From Shewanella woodyi ATCC 51908 (lineage in GTDB: Bacteria; Pseudomonadota; Gammaproteobacteria; Enterobacterales; Shewanellaceae), in the NCBI RefSeq assembly GCF_000019525.1, contig NC_010506.1:2914001-2978000 (forward strand): DNA of 64,000 bases, in the 5' to 3' direction. Of the stretch, positions 53,981 to 63,265 are shown in pieces (the first letter of the stretch is position 1; each line of letters opens with the position of its first letter). A model generated the notes under the pieces. It searched no databases. It worked only from the letters and a program-made list of their open reading frames with translations, and had not been told where the DNA came from. The position numbers and the translations under genes were made by a program.

Positions 53981-54005
53981 AAGGCCTCGATACGATCGAG
54001 GCCTT
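53981..54005 (-). terminator. Terminator of ccoNOQP
   Basis: An 11-bp stem (AAGGCCTCGAT / ATCGAGGCCTT) with a 3-nt loop; on the minus strand it is followed by TTTTTTTT. It separates the structural operon from ccoH. Confidence 0.9.
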
Positions 54006-54023
54006 CCTGTTACTTAGATGTAA

Positions 54024-55001
54024 CTACTTGTTTGACAAGCTATAAACATAAGCTGTGATTACGTGAACTTTCTCTTCACCTAACACATCTTTCCAAGCAG
54101 GCATCACGCCACTACGACCATTAATAATCGACTGTTCGATAGCGCCACGGCTACCACCATACAACCAAACATTATTAGTCAGGTTAGGGGCACCCATAAA
54201 CTTATTACCAGTTGCATCCATACCATGACAGGCAAAACAGCCTTTCATAAAGGAAGCTTGACCCTGTGCAGCAAGCGCTTCATCGTGATCACGACCCGCA
54301 AGTTTAGTGACATATTCAGCTAAACCTTTAACTTCGCTATCTTCGATTGGTAGTCCGCCCTTAGGAGGCATCATACCGTGACGGCCATTAAGGATAGAGG
54401 TCTTAATCGTGGCAAGTTCACCACCATATAACCAGTCATTATCAGTCAGGTTAGGGAAGCCTTTACTGCCACGTGCATCACTACCGTGACACTGTGAACA
54501 GTTTTGTAGGAACAGACGTCCACCCACCTTTAGGGCTTCTTCGTTCTTAACTAGCTCCTCAAGTGGAGTTTCAGCATACGCCTTGAAGATAGGGCCAAAC
54601 TTCTCATCGGCGCGCTTAACTTCTTGATCATACTGAACCCAACGACCCTCTTTAGCGGCAAGTTCAATTGCTGCTACTGAGTCTGCCTTAATACCATTTT
54701 CAGTACCGATACTCTGGTTTGAACTCGACCAGCCAAGAAGGCCTTTGTAGTTACCAAGACCTGGGTAGAGGGCAAGATAAACCACACCAAAAACGATAGT
54801 GATGTAGAACATATAACTCCACCATTTCGGTAGTGGGTTATTTAGCTCTTCGATACCATCGAAGCTGTGGCCCATTGATTCGCCTTCTTCAACACCAGTG
54901 GTGTTTTTAGAGACGAGTTTTAATAGGATGAAACACCCTGCGATTACCACAATAGTGAGTACAGATATCCATATACTCCAAAAGTCAGTCATCAATGCCA
55001 T
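54024..55001 (-). CDS. ccoP: cbb3 cytochrome c oxidase subunit III
   Basis: About 325 residues. Two transmembrane segments near the N terminus (about 8-28 and 62-82) are followed by two c-type heme domains with CSQCHG and CFACHG and distal Met loops (GMMPPKG, GVMPAWK). It passes electrons to CcoO. ATG 55001 overlaps the ccoQ stop (TGATG), so it is preferred over GTG 55004. Confidence 0.95.
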   Translation of the reverse strand: MALMTDFWSIWISVLTIVVIAGCFILLKLVSKNTTGVEEGESMGHSFDGIEELNNPLPKWWSYMFYITIVFGVVYLALYPGLGNYKGLLGWSSSNQSIGTENGIKADSVAAIELAAKEGRWVQYDQEVKRADEKFGPIFKAYAETPLEELVKNEEALKVGGRLFLQNCSQCHGSDARGSKGFPNLTDNDWLYGGELATIKTSILNGRHGMMPPKGGLPIEDSEVKGLAEYVTKLAGRDHDEALAAQGQASFMKGCFACHGMDATGNKFMGAPNLTNNVWLYGGSRGAIEQSIINGRSGVMPAWKDVLGEEKVHVITAYVYSLSNK

Positions 55002-55168
55002 CACTTATGTTCTCCTGAACCCTTGTTAAGTTCATCTTCTGAAAAAACAAGGTTAGCCGCTTCGTCAAACTGATCTTTACGACAAGAGCTGTAAGCCCAT
55101 GCAAATATACCGATAAAGGTAAACATCACGACAATAGTAATAATGCCTTGTATTGTTCCGTAATCCAT
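55001..55168 (-). CDS. ccoQ: cbb3 oxidase subunit CcoQ (short)
   Basis: 55 residues: MDYGTIQGIITIVVMFTFIG begins a single transmembrane helix, followed by AWAYSSCRKDQFDEAANLVF, the conserved CcoQ tail. GGAGG eight bases upstream of the ATG is a strong site. It stabilises the oxidase complex. It overlaps ccoP by one base and is 15 bp after ccoO. Confidence 0.93.
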   Translation of the reverse strand: MDYGTIQGIITIVVMFTFIGIFAWAYSSCRKDQFDEAANLVFSEDELNKGSGEHK

Positions 55169-55183
55169 ATAATTGCCTCCTAA

Positions 55184-55810
55184 TTATTTCAGTGCATGCC
55201 CTAAGGACTGCAGATAGGCGATGAGTGCTTCCATCTCAGTTTTACCTTCAACGGCTTTCTGAGCACCCGCAATCTCTTCATCGGTATAAAGGTCTTGGCC
55301 TTTGTTTCCACCTTTATGAAGACTACGTAGAATTTCCATCTTCTGGCCTGTTAACTTGCCATCAAGCTTGTTTTCAGCCAACCAAGGGAAACCAGGCATA
55401 TTTGATTGTGGTACCACTGCACGTGGGTCAATCAAATGAACTTCATGCCATTTATCACTGTAGCGACCGCCAACACGGGCAAGATCAGGACCTGTACGCT
55501 TAGAGCCCCACTGGAATGGGTGATCCCATACAGACTCACCAGCAACAGAGTAGTGACCATAGCGCTCAGTTTCTGCACGTAGTGGACGGATCATCTGGCT
55601 GTGACAGTTATAACAACCTTCACGGATATAGATATCACGACCTTCAGTTTGCAAGGCTGTATATGGAATCAATCCATCCACAGGCTCAGTGGTGTCTTTT
55701 TGAAAAAGCAGAGGAGTGATCTGCACTAAACCACCAAAACTAATGGCGATCACAGTAAAGATACCCAGAAGACCGATGTTTTTCTCGACTAACTCATGAT
55801 TAAATTTCAT
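55184..55810 (-). CDS. ccoO: cbb3 cytochrome c oxidase subunit II
   Basis: 208 residues. An N-terminal membrane anchor (about 12-32) and one heme c site [20 protein letters not shown], with NMPGFPWL as the distal ligand loop. ATG 55810, with AGGGG upstream, is preferred over the TTG one codon earlier. It lies 12 bp after ccoN. Confidence 0.95.
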   Translation of the reverse strand: MKFNHELVEKNIGLLGIFTVIAISFGGLVQITPLLFQKDTTEPVDGLIPYTALQTEGRDIYIREGCYNCHSQMIRPLRAETERYGHYSVAGESVWDHPFQWGSKRTGPDLARVGGRYSDKWHEVHLIDPRAVVPQSNMPGFPWLAENKLDGKLTGQKMEILRSLHKGGNKGQDLYTDEEIAGAQKAVEGKTEMEALIAYLQSLGHALK

Positions 55811-55822
55811 CAAATCTACCCC

Positions 55823-57247
55823 TTATGCTTCTGCTAATGCAGGCAAAGACTCTTTAGGTGCTTTAACTGTCTTGAACACGTTATATGCCATGATCAACAT
55901 ACCGGTTACGAAGAAGCAGCCACCAAGGAATCGTACAAAGTAGAATGGGTATGAAGCTTCGATACTCTCAACAAAGCTATAAGTCAATGTACCGTCAGAG
56001 TTAACTGCACGCCACATCAGACCTTGCATCACACCAGAGATCCACATAGAAACGATATATAGAACAGTACCGATAGTTGCCAGCCAGAAATGGACATTAA
56101 CCAAATTTGAGCTGTACATACGACCGTGTCCATATAGAACCGGGATAAGGTGGTAAAGAGAACCAATAGACACCATAGCAACCCAACCTAGCGCACCAGA
56201 GTGAACGTGACCAACCGTCCAATCAGTATAGTGAGATAGTGCGTTTACTGTCTTGATTGCCATCATTGGGCCTTCGAAGGTAGACATACCGTAGAAAGAC
56301 AATGAAACAACAAGGAAACGTAATACAGGGTCAGTTCTTAGTTTATGCCAAGCACCAGAAAGGGTCATGATACCGTTAATCATACCACCCCAAGAAGGAG
56401 CGAATAGGATTAGAGACATCACCATACCAAGTGACTGGGTCCAATCTGGAAGTGCTGTGTAGTGAAGGTGGTGAGGACCAGCCCAAATATACAAAGCAAT
56501 CAATGCCCAGAAGTGAACAATAGAGAGACGGTAAGAGTAAACAGGACGGCCCGCTTGCTTAGGAACAAAGTAGTACATCATACCTAAGAAACCAGCAGTA
56601 AGCAGGAAGCCTACAGCGTTATGTCCGTACCACCACTGCACCATAGCATCAACTGCACCAGCATATAGAGAGTAAGACTTCCATAGGCTAACAGGTACAG
56701 CCATAGAGTTAACTATGTGCAATACAGCAACAGTGATAATGAAGGCACCAAAGAACCAATTCGCTACATAAATATGGGATGTAGTACGCTTGATTATCGT
56801 GCCGAAGAAGACTACAGCGTAACATACCCAAACTAAGGTAATTGCGATATCAATTGGCCACTCTAGCTCAGCGTATTCTTTACCACTTGTAATACCAAGA
56901 GGCAGAGTGATCACTGCAGACAGAATGATGGCTTGCCAACCCCAGAAGGTAAATGCGGCTATTTTAGGTGCAAATAACTTGGTTTGACAGGTACGTTGAA
57001 CGATGTAGTAGGATGTTGCGAAAAGTGCTGAAGTACCAAACGCGAAAATCACGGCATTTGTATGCAGAGGTCTAAGACGACTGTAAGTTAACCATGGAGT
57101 ATCGAAGTTTAGTTGTGGCCAGATTAACTGAGCCGCGATCAATACACCGACTGACATACCAATAATTCCCCACAAAACGGTCGTGAGTGCAAATTGGCGA
57201 ACAACGGTGTAATTGTAATCAGCGCCTTGAGGCTGGGAATGGTTCAT
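55823..57247 (-). CDS. ccoN: cbb3 cytochrome c oxidase subunit I (catalytic)
   Basis: A 474-residue heme-copper oxidase core with about 12 transmembrane helices. Heme and CuB histidines are visible in [29 protein letters not shown] and HVHSGALG. It reduces oxygen at low concentration and pumps protons. It heads the ccoNOQP operon, and an FNR box lies about 200 bp upstream. Confidence 0.96.
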   Translation of the reverse strand: MNHSQPQGADYNYTVVRQFALTTVLWGIIGMSVGVLIAAQLIWPQLNFDTPWLTYSRLRPLHTNAVIFAFGTSALFATSYYIVQRTCQTKLFAPKIAAFTFWGWQAIILSAVITLPLGITSGKEYAELEWPIDIAITLVWVCYAVVFFGTIIKRTTSHIYVANWFFGAFIITVAVLHIVNSMAVPVSLWKSYSLYAGAVDAMVQWWYGHNAVGFLLTAGFLGMMYYFVPKQAGRPVYSYRLSIVHFWALIALYIWAGPHHLHYTALPDWTQSLGMVMSLILFAPSWGGMINGIMTLSGAWHKLRTDPVLRFLVVSLSFYGMSTFEGPMMAIKTVNALSHYTDWTVGHVHSGALGWVAMVSIGSLYHLIPVLYGHGRMYSSNLVNVHFWLATIGTVLYIVSMWISGVMQGLMWRAVNSDGTLTYSFVESIEASYPFYFVRFLGGCFFVTGMLIMAYNVFKTVKAPKESLPALAEA

Positions 57248-57449
57248 TTTATTGCTTCCACTGCTTATTACTTATACTTATAGTGAGTAAACTAAAACTT
57301 TACCCGTGAAAAATGACATAACTATGCATTCCCTACGGAACACATGGGGGCATGTCAATGTGTTGCCCTGCAATTTTGTGATATTTGCAAGGTAAAGCAA
57401 TGATACTTGAGCTATGTCAAAAAAGATAGGAATTGAGGTGTGTTAAAAG

Positions 57450-57463
57450 TTGATCTAGATCAA
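57450..57463. promoter_or_regulatory. Perfect FNR/EtrA box between ccoN and the divergent lipoprotein gene
   Basis: TTGAT-CTAG-ATCAA equals the FNR consensus exactly. It lies 203 bp from the ccoN start and 47 bp from the lipoprotein start, so it may serve either or both directions. FNR control of cbb3 genes is established in many proteobacteria. Confidence 0.8.
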
Positions 57464-57509
57464 GCTACTACATAGAATGTAAAGACTTTACCACTAAAGG
57501 TTAATATTT

Positions 57510-57974
57510 GTGCTACCTGTTAAGTTTTTGTCTCAATTAAGGCTCTACTTTCCACTACTTATCATCTTAAGTCTCATGGGTTGCTCTAAAGAAAAGTCTC
57601 CTGAAACAAGCGGCTTTGTACAGGATGATACACTTTGCCAATTCCATTTGGGTTATTGTGACAAAAATGTTGCCGACATCAACTTACAACTCTTAATCAC
57701 TCCCTTTGATACCCCAAGTGAAAAGCCACTGAATATCAGTATTATCAGCTCTAAGGAGATTGATGATCTTAAGGTTAAAATAGAGGGGAGGGATATGTTT
57801 ATGGGGGTTATCCCTGTAAATATGAACAAAGCTGGTGAAAACATATATAAAGGGGAGCTAATATACGGTTCTTGTAGTAGTGATTATATGGTTTGGCGAG
57901 CGTTTGTTAGTTTTACGCTAAAAGGAGAGGCAAAAGTAGCCATCTTTGACTTTTTAGCAGATAACCAAGTCTAA
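57510..57974 (+). CDS. Small lipoprotein divergent from ccoN
   Basis: 154 residues starting at GTG. A lipobox (LSLMGCSK, Cys at about residue 25) anchors it. The mature part has Cys pairs (DTLCQFHLGYC, YGSCSSD) and a beta-sandwich-like pattern. I do not recognise a named family. The location beside the FNR box and ccoN suggests a respiratory or copper-related role, which is inference. Confidence 0.75.
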   Translation: MLPVKFLSQLRLYFPLLIILSLMGCSKEKSPETSGFVQDDTLCQFHLGYCDKNVADINLQLLITPFDTPSEKPLNISIISSKEIDDLKVKIEGRDMFMGVIPVNMNKAGENIYKGELIYGSCSSDYMVWRAFVSFTLKGEAKVAIFDFLADNQV

Positions 57975-58056
57975 AGAGACGTAATGACGAAAGAGTAAAG
58001 TTAGAGAGTGAGCCGAGGAGGGGAATTGACTCACTCTCTAGAGAAAGCAGTAATAA

Positions 58057-59622
58057 TTAATCGTGTAACTTCTCTTTTAACATGTTAAAGACCTCAATAT
58101 TTTCAATAAACAGATCCAACAACACAGGGTCGAAGTGGCTACCAGAGCCCTCTTTCATCGCTTTCATCACCTCCTCTAATGGCCATGCCGGCTTATAGCA
58201 GCGTGCATGTGAAAGCGCATCAAATACATCGGCAATGGCGACAATTCTCGCAAAAATGTGTATATCCTCTCCCTTTAAACCCGAAGGGTAGCCCGAGCCA
58301 TCAAACTTCTCGTGATGCTGAAGTGAGATGATGCTTGCAGCCTTTAAGATAGGCCGTTCAGATCTCGCTAAAATATCATGACCAACTTGAGGGTGCTGGC
58401 GCATAACGCTCCATTCGGCAGCATCTAACTTCCCAGGCTTTAACAAAATCGAATCTGGTGTAGCAATCTTACCGATGTCATGCATGGGAGATGCGTGCTT
58501 AATCAACTCGGCATCCTGTACATCAAGACCAGCAATGAGCGCAAGCTTAAAGCAGTAAGCAGCCATACGTTTAACATGGTTTGCCGCCTCTTTAGAGCGA
58601 CTCTCTACCACATCCCCCAGTCGCAGAATAAGCTCCGACTGAGTATCTTCTAACTCCTTATTGAGCAGCAGGTTTTCAAATGCAACGCCGACATTGATGG
58701 CAAAGATATCAATCAGTTTCTTATCGAGATCATCAATACTATTGATCCCACCCATATACATAAGGTTCACCCAGCCACTCTTAGCGGGGAAATAGCCAAC
58801 GAAGCAGTCTTTCTCATAGATACAGTTTTTCTCTTTCAACGCCTGCAGCAGCTTCTCTTTAATATTCTCGGGGATCTCTTTGTCATGATGGCTTGAATAT
58901 TGGCCAGTTCCTGCGAGAACTCTAAGTTTATTTGCGCTGACCTGCTCACTCATAGCATCGACAGAGCTGCAGGAGAAAAGAAGGGTTTCACTATCGAAAT
59001 TAAGTAGGGTAGCAACTTGGGTTAATAAGCCGTCAGCAAAGTTATGTAGGGTTCTCAACTCGAACAAACCTGAGGTGGCTTGAACCACTCTTTCAAGCCC
59101 TTTACGATGCCTGATCTGGCTCTCTTTAGCTTCCTCTATCTGCATAATATCGCGGTAGGATCTTAATGCGGAGTAAACACTGGTAACGAGTTTTCGCGAA
59201 TCAAGCTCAGCCTTGGCTTTATAATCATTAATATCATAATTAACAATTACATCCTCTTCTGGCGCTTGACCTGGTTGGCCAGTTCGTAAGATTAAGCGGA
59301 TTGCCTTATTAACATGATCTTCCCTTATCCACCTAACCAGCTCTAAACCTGCGTGATCACTCTCCATCACTACATCAACGAATGCCATCGCGATATTCTT
59401 CTCTTTGAGTAAGATCTGTTTCGCTTCTTCACCGCTATATGCATTGATAAATTCCAATGTACGGTTATCGAGTTTAAATCTTGATAGCGCGAGTTTGGTG
59501 ACAGTATGGACATCAGGTTCATCATCAACGATAAGGATCTTCCATGCAGGCCCGGAATTGGCCTGTGGCGCCTTTTTTTTACCAGAAAAGAGTGGGCTCT
59601 TCTTTGCTATATCGATCAGCAT
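58057..59622 (-). CDS. Response regulator with HD-GYP phosphodiesterase domain
   Basis: 521 residues. The receiver domain (about 25-150) has the acidic pair in VDDEPD and the phosphorylation Asp in MAFVDVVMESD. A central DUF3369/GAF-like region (about 170-320) follows. The HD-GYP domain shows MHDIGKIATPDSILLKPG and HHEKFDGSGYPSGL, so it should hydrolyse cyclic di-GMP. No sensor kinase is adjacent. Confidence 0.93.
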   Translation of the reverse strand: MLIDIAKKSPLFSGKKKAPQANSGPAWKILIVDDEPDVHTVTKLALSRFKLDNRTLEFINAYSGEEAKQILLKEKNIAMAFVDVVMESDHAGLELVRWIREDHVNKAIRLILRTGQPGQAPEEDVIVNYDINDYKAKAELDSRKLVTSVYSALRSYRDIMQIEEAKESQIRHRKGLERVVQATSGLFELRTLHNFADGLLTQVATLLNFDSETLLFSCSSVDAMSEQVSANKLRVLAGTGQYSSHHDKEIPENIKEKLLQALKEKNCIYEKDCFVGYFPAKSGWVNLMYMGGINSIDDLDKKLIDIFAINVGVAFENLLLNKELEDTQSELILRLGDVVESRSKEAANHVKRMAAYCFKLALIAGLDVQDAELIKHASPMHDIGKIATPDSILLKPGKLDAAEWSVMRQHPQVGHDILARSERPILKAASIISLQHHEKFDGSGYPSGLKGEDIHIFARIVAIADVFDALSHARCYKPAWPLEEVMKAMKEGSGSHFDPVLLDLFIENIEVFNMLKEKLHD

Positions 59623-59813
59623 TAGACAACCTCAACAATGTTAAAAAGTTTTATCCCTGTTCATTGAGTGTAGAACAATGTCAAGGACAGTGGAAAATAG
59701 TCAAAAAAAAAAGGAGTAAGTGAGACGGCAAGCTCAAAGTGGTTTACACGTAGTTGATAACCATTCTCATTTAAGTGTAATATCTGGTTAACGCTACTCT
59801 ACAAGGTAATACC

Positions 59814-60101
59814 ATGCGCACTTCCCATGTTAATCTGTCAATTTCAGCCGATAAACTCGCCAAATTAATCCACTCTGGTGAGCTATGTGCAGCTGATTTT
59901 CGGTGTTTAGATCATGAATCTAAGCAAACTGTATGGCAGCTATGTCTATTGTGTTGCAGTAAAAGAGTCGGTTGTCTTAACCCGTGCTCTACACCTTGCA
60001 GCCAATCGACCAACTTTGTCACTCAGCCCGATTCAAATACAAGTATTGAACAAGTTGACGAAATAACAAGTTCTGGTAACAAAATCACCAACATAATTTA
60101 A
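59814..60101 (+). CDS. Small cysteine-rich protein
   Basis: 95 residues with eight Cys at 25, 31, 44, 47, 48, 54, 58 and 62, including WQLCLLCCSKRVGC. The spacing suggests metal binding. The N terminus (SADKLAKLIHSGELCAADFRCLD) looks helical. No signal peptide. I do not recognise the family. Confidence 0.6.
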   Translation: MRTSHVNLSISADKLAKLIHSGELCAADFRCLDHESKQTVWQLCLLCCSKRVGCLNPCSTPCSQSTNFVTQPDSNTSIEQVDEITSSGNKITNII

Positions 60102-60149
60102 TTTTCGCGGCGTGATAAGCCGAATATTCTTAACGAATAAGGCGGTAAA

Positions 60150-60166
60150 ATCCCCATGGGCGTTAG
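60150..60166. repeat. Short repeat upstream of recombinase 2 (ATCCCCATGG...)
   Basis: ATCCCCATGGGCGTTAG matches ATCCCCATGGCGCGTTAAG at 61602-61620, just after the recombinase gene. CGCGTTAAGA also occurs both at 60209-60218 and at 61612-61621. These are short matches and may be recombinase arm or core sites. Confidence 0.45.
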
Positions 60167-60245
60167 GATAAATCAAATCCGCACAACTTCATGACATATG
60201 ACGATTTACGCGTTAAGATCAATAAGTTAATTTTCTCAAAGAGAT

Positions 60246-61583
60246 GTGAAGCATCAAAAGTGTGTTTCCTACCTTTATAATAGAGCGCCTATGTTAATGC
60301 CCCCAGTGTTACCCCTATTTGAATCTTCAATCCATATTCATGAGGGGAATACCTATATCAACCAATACATTACTCAAATCAGTATCAACCAAGTCGATGA
60401 TGCGGGGCTGCTCTATGAGCATGCAACTGAACTCCTTTATGAGCAGAAGAGTAACGAAAATAGCTATAAAGCTTATCGAAGTGAATTAACGACCTTCTTT
60501 CATTGGTGTTTTGATGTCGCCAAACTTTCACCAGCAAAGCTCACGAGGAGAGAGATATCTCGCTATCTTGATTATTGCGAGAACCCGCCCAAAGCGTTAA
60601 TAGGCTACTTTAATGTCGCCCAGTTTAAGCTTGATAAAGCCAGCGGAGACAGGATGCCGAATCCAGCTTGGCGACCCTTTGTTGGTAAAAAGAAGCTGGG
60701 CAAAGAGCAGGACTATACGCTCAGTGAAAACGCCTTAAAAACCAAAGTCGCGATTCTCTCCTCCTTTTATAGCTACTTAATGAGCGAGGACTTTTGTGAA
60801 CGTAATCCAGCACAAGCTTGGATGAATCACAGCCGCTTCTCATCAAAGAAGAAGTACCAGATAAAAGATGAAGAGGGCAGTATGCTCTCGTTTACTGAGC
60901 TGCAATGGTCATATGTGATCTCAACCGTCGAGCACCTGGCAAAAGAGCAACCTGAGCTTCATCAGCGCAGCTTGTTTCTAATTAAGCTTATCTATTTCTG
61001 CTACCTGAGAATTTCAGAAGTCAGTGCAAGGGCGGGTTACACACCTGTGATGGAGCAGTTCAGACAAAACAGCCAAACGGGGATCTGGAGCTTCTATATT
61101 CCACAAAGCAAAGGTGGCAAGCAGCGCTCCGTCGCAATATCAAAGGGGCTATTAGCAGGGCTAGTTGAGTACAGACGATTTCTGAAGCTTCCAGATTTCC
61201 CGGTTATTGGCGAAAATCACCCACTGTTTATACGCCATCGTGCAGCTGGTAGGGGCAGGGAAGTTGGCACACTTAACGCAAACCTAGGCATACGCCAAAT
61301 TCGTGAAGAGATAGATAAGATCATCGAAAATGCAGCTAAAAGCATCGAAAATGATGGATTATTCGAAGATGCGTATCAGATGAGAAAGTTAACCGCGCAT
61401 AATATTAGGCACACAGGGATCACCCACGACATCAATATTAATGGGCGGCCACTGTCACACGTACAAGCAGACGCCGGCCATGAGAGTATCGATACCACCT
61501 CACAATATCTGCATACTTCACAAATTGAGCGCCATCACAGCGCCCAGAACAAACCATTAGATCACTTACACGGTATCGAATAA
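60246..61583 (+). CDS. Tyrosine recombinase (long form)
   Basis: A 445-residue recombinase. The catalytic set is Arg255 (CYLRISE), His385 and Arg388 (HNIRHTG), His412 (AGHESI) and Tyr421 (SQYLHTS). The core-binding domain spans about 60-200, with an unusual insertion rich in Lys and Pro around 112-155. It appears intact. The GTG start is used because it gives the longest frame; ATG 60291 is an equally possible start. Short repeats flank the gene on both sides, and remnants of other mobile DNA follow it. Confidence 0.88.
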   Translation: MKHQKCVSYLYNRAPMLMPPVLPLFESSIHIHEGNTYINQYITQISINQVDDAGLLYEHATELLYEQKSNENSYKAYRSELTTFFHWCFDVAKLSPAKLTRREISRYLDYCENPPKALIGYFNVAQFKLDKASGDRMPNPAWRPFVGKKKLGKEQDYTLSENALKTKVAILSSFYSYLMSEDFCERNPAQAWMNHSRFSSKKKYQIKDEEGSMLSFTELQWSYVISTVEHLAKEQPELHQRSLFLIKLIYFCYLRISEVSARAGYTPVMEQFRQNSQTGIWSFYIPQSKGGKQRSVAISKGLLAGLVEYRRFLKLPDFPVIGENHPLFIRHRAAGRGREVGTLNANLGIRQIREEIDKIIENAAKSIENDGLFEDAYQMRKLTAHNIRHTGITHDININGRPLSHVQADAGHESIDTTSQYLHTSQIERHHSAQNKPLDHLHGIE

Positions 61584-62296
61584 AAGTACCGTTTAAGCGT
61601 TATCCCCATGGCGCGTTAAGAGTGTTTTGTTTCCGATGGTAAAGAGGCGTTTGAATTTTGGTCTCGCTGCGGATTCCCTTGGTGTAATGCGGCCCTAGTA
61701 GTCAAAAGAAAAAGCCGAAGAAACAGCCGATGTGACCATCCCAAGTAAAGCGCCTTATTGGTGGGGGCAGCTCATAAGGAAAGGTCGTGCCCGTGGCCTA
61801 TCTCCCATTTTTGCACTTACACAGCGCCCAGCAGAGTCTGATAAAACAGCGATCGGTAACGCCACACTCTCTAACAAAAAGTTGAACAGGAAGCCAAATA
61901 GAAAATAACACAGAAAAAGAATGCGCATAGATGACCGTAAAATTAACGGAAAATAGTTAGGTAAACTGCTAAGTGGCCAAAATGAAGAATTAGTAGGGTT
62001 AAAACCTCTGGATTATGTAGAAAGAAACGATATTACGGGGGATATTAAAAAGCGTAACTTGAATAGAAACCAACCTAAATTTTATAGAATAAATTTGAAT
62101 TTCATAGATATTACGCACAGTTACTTGATATCGATATTGAGCAAGAGTGTATTAGACAGTAGGATGCATGTTATCCAAGTTAGACTGCACACACTTTATA
62201 AGGCTAGAAATGATGTGGTGGGCAACACTGATCGGTGTTCGTTGCACATTAACATAATGTCTTAATCAACGTTTAAGCGTGCTTTAAATATATTTT
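61584..62296. other. Decayed accessory DNA between recombinase 2 and the nuclease-like gene
   Basis: Apart from the ATPase remnant (61702-62073) there is no intact gene. The first bases carry the repeat ATCCCCATGGCGCGTTAAG. The frame at 62059-62265 is a continuation of the decayed gene followed by chance codons, not a gene. Confidence 0.5.
61702..62073 (+). pseudogene. Remnant of a P-loop ATPase resembling viral packaging ATPases
   Basis: One frame reads IPSKAPYWWGQLIRKGR, then SPIFALTQRPAESDKTAIGN, then after TAA and TAG stops HRKRMRIDDRKINGK and LVGLKPLDYVERND-TGDIKK. The ALTQRPAESDKT segment resembles the post-Walker-B motif (RPA...SKT) of HerA/A32-type ATPases of corticovirus-like elements and related mobile DNA. 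At least two in-frame stops and a missing N-terminal half show it is dead. The family assignment is tentative. Confidence 0.5.
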
Positions 62297-62308
62297 ATGG
62301 AGTTAGGT

Positions 62309-63265
62309 ATGGCTGGTGAACGTTCAAAAAGTATAGGCGAAATTGGTGAAAGCATCGCTGAAAACTTTTTTAGTAAAATTGGCTGGGGATCACCTCAAAA
62401 AGGTGTATATTACCCGTGTTACAATAAGAAAAACCATGCACTAAAAGCCTCTGTTGGTGGAGAAAAACATCAGCATGGTATCGATTTCCAAGTGTCGTAT
62501 AAATCAACTTTAGAATCTGAAACTTTAAATAACTTATTAATTTCTGTTAAACATAGTAAAGATAGACAGTATCCAAAGTCTGCAACTAAAGAATTTAAAG
62601 GGTACATTAGTGATCTGGTCGATTCTATGCAATGCTTTAAGCGATCACCACATTATCGTGATATATCATCAAGTCATGCAGGATGTAGAACAATAAATGA
62701 TATACCTGTTCTTTTCTTTATCTCAAGTAAAGACAATGAACACTACGACTTCACAAGTCATTTACAAAACTCGAGATTCATGAATGATTACGATGATGTA
62801 AAAGAGCTATATATCATTGACAACAGGAAGGTTTCATTCATATTAAATGTTTTGAATTATATAGAAAGTCATTATCCAGATTATGAATGGTACTTTTTCC
62901 ACCCTTCAACAGGTATGAACATTGGTGACATCAACATTCGCCAGCATAGCAAACAAATGCAGATTGAATTTCTTACTAGTCCTTTTATACCTTTTGTTTT
63001 GAAAAAGAAGATCGGTGATCATGAAACATGTAAGTTTTTCTTAGCATCCATTGACAGTTTCACTCAAGATAATTTTTCAAAGCTAGTTACATATTGTAGA
63101 AATAATACAAGTGATAACATCAGTGATGTAGAGATATCAATGCACGATTATTTTCTCGATGACAACTTAGGAGATACAAGGAAAGTGCTTAGTGCTCATG
63201 ATATAGAGTTAGATGTTAAAGTTTCAAATTATAACCCTAGTTTTAGGAGTCTAGCTAATGAGTAA
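62309..63265 (+). CDS. Putative PD-(D/E)XK-like nuclease of a two-gene module
   Basis: 318 residues of unknown family. The N terminus (KSIGEIGESIAENFFSKIGW) followed by HGIDFQV and LLISVKHS fits the E ... D ... xVK arrangement of PD-(D/E)XK nucleases, with Glu near 14-20, Asp in GIDF and Lys in SVKHS. The rest has no motif. ATG 62309 with GGAG six bases upstream is preferred over ATG 62297. It overlaps the next gene by eight bases. The combination resembles two-gene phage defence systems such as GAPS4, but I could not compare sequences. Confidence 0.65.
   Translation: MAGERSKSIGEIGESIAENFFSKIGWGSPQKGVYYPCYNKKNHALKASVGGEKHQHGIDFQVSYKSTLESETLNNLLISVKHSKDRQYPKSATKEFKGYISDLVDSMQCFKRSPHYRDISSSHAGCRTINDIPVLFFISSKDNEHYDFTSHLQNSRFMNDYDDVKELYIIDNRKVSFILNVLNYIESHYPDYEWYFFHPSTGMNIGDINIRQHSKQMQIEFLTSPFIPFVLKKKIGDHETCKFFLASIDSFTQDNFSKLVTYCRNNTSDNISDVEISMHDYFLDDNLGDTRKVLSAHDIELDVKVSNYNPSFRSLANE

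Noticed and set aside
60150..61621. Integron integrase with attC sites around recombinase 2
   Set aside because: The flanking CGTTAAG/CGTTAGG bases do not complete a GTTRRRY core, there is no cassette array, and the catalytic domain lacks an obvious integron-specific insertion.
62059..62265. 68-codon frame after the ATPase remnant
   Set aside because: Its beginning continues the decayed ATPase frame, and the rest has no protein-like features.
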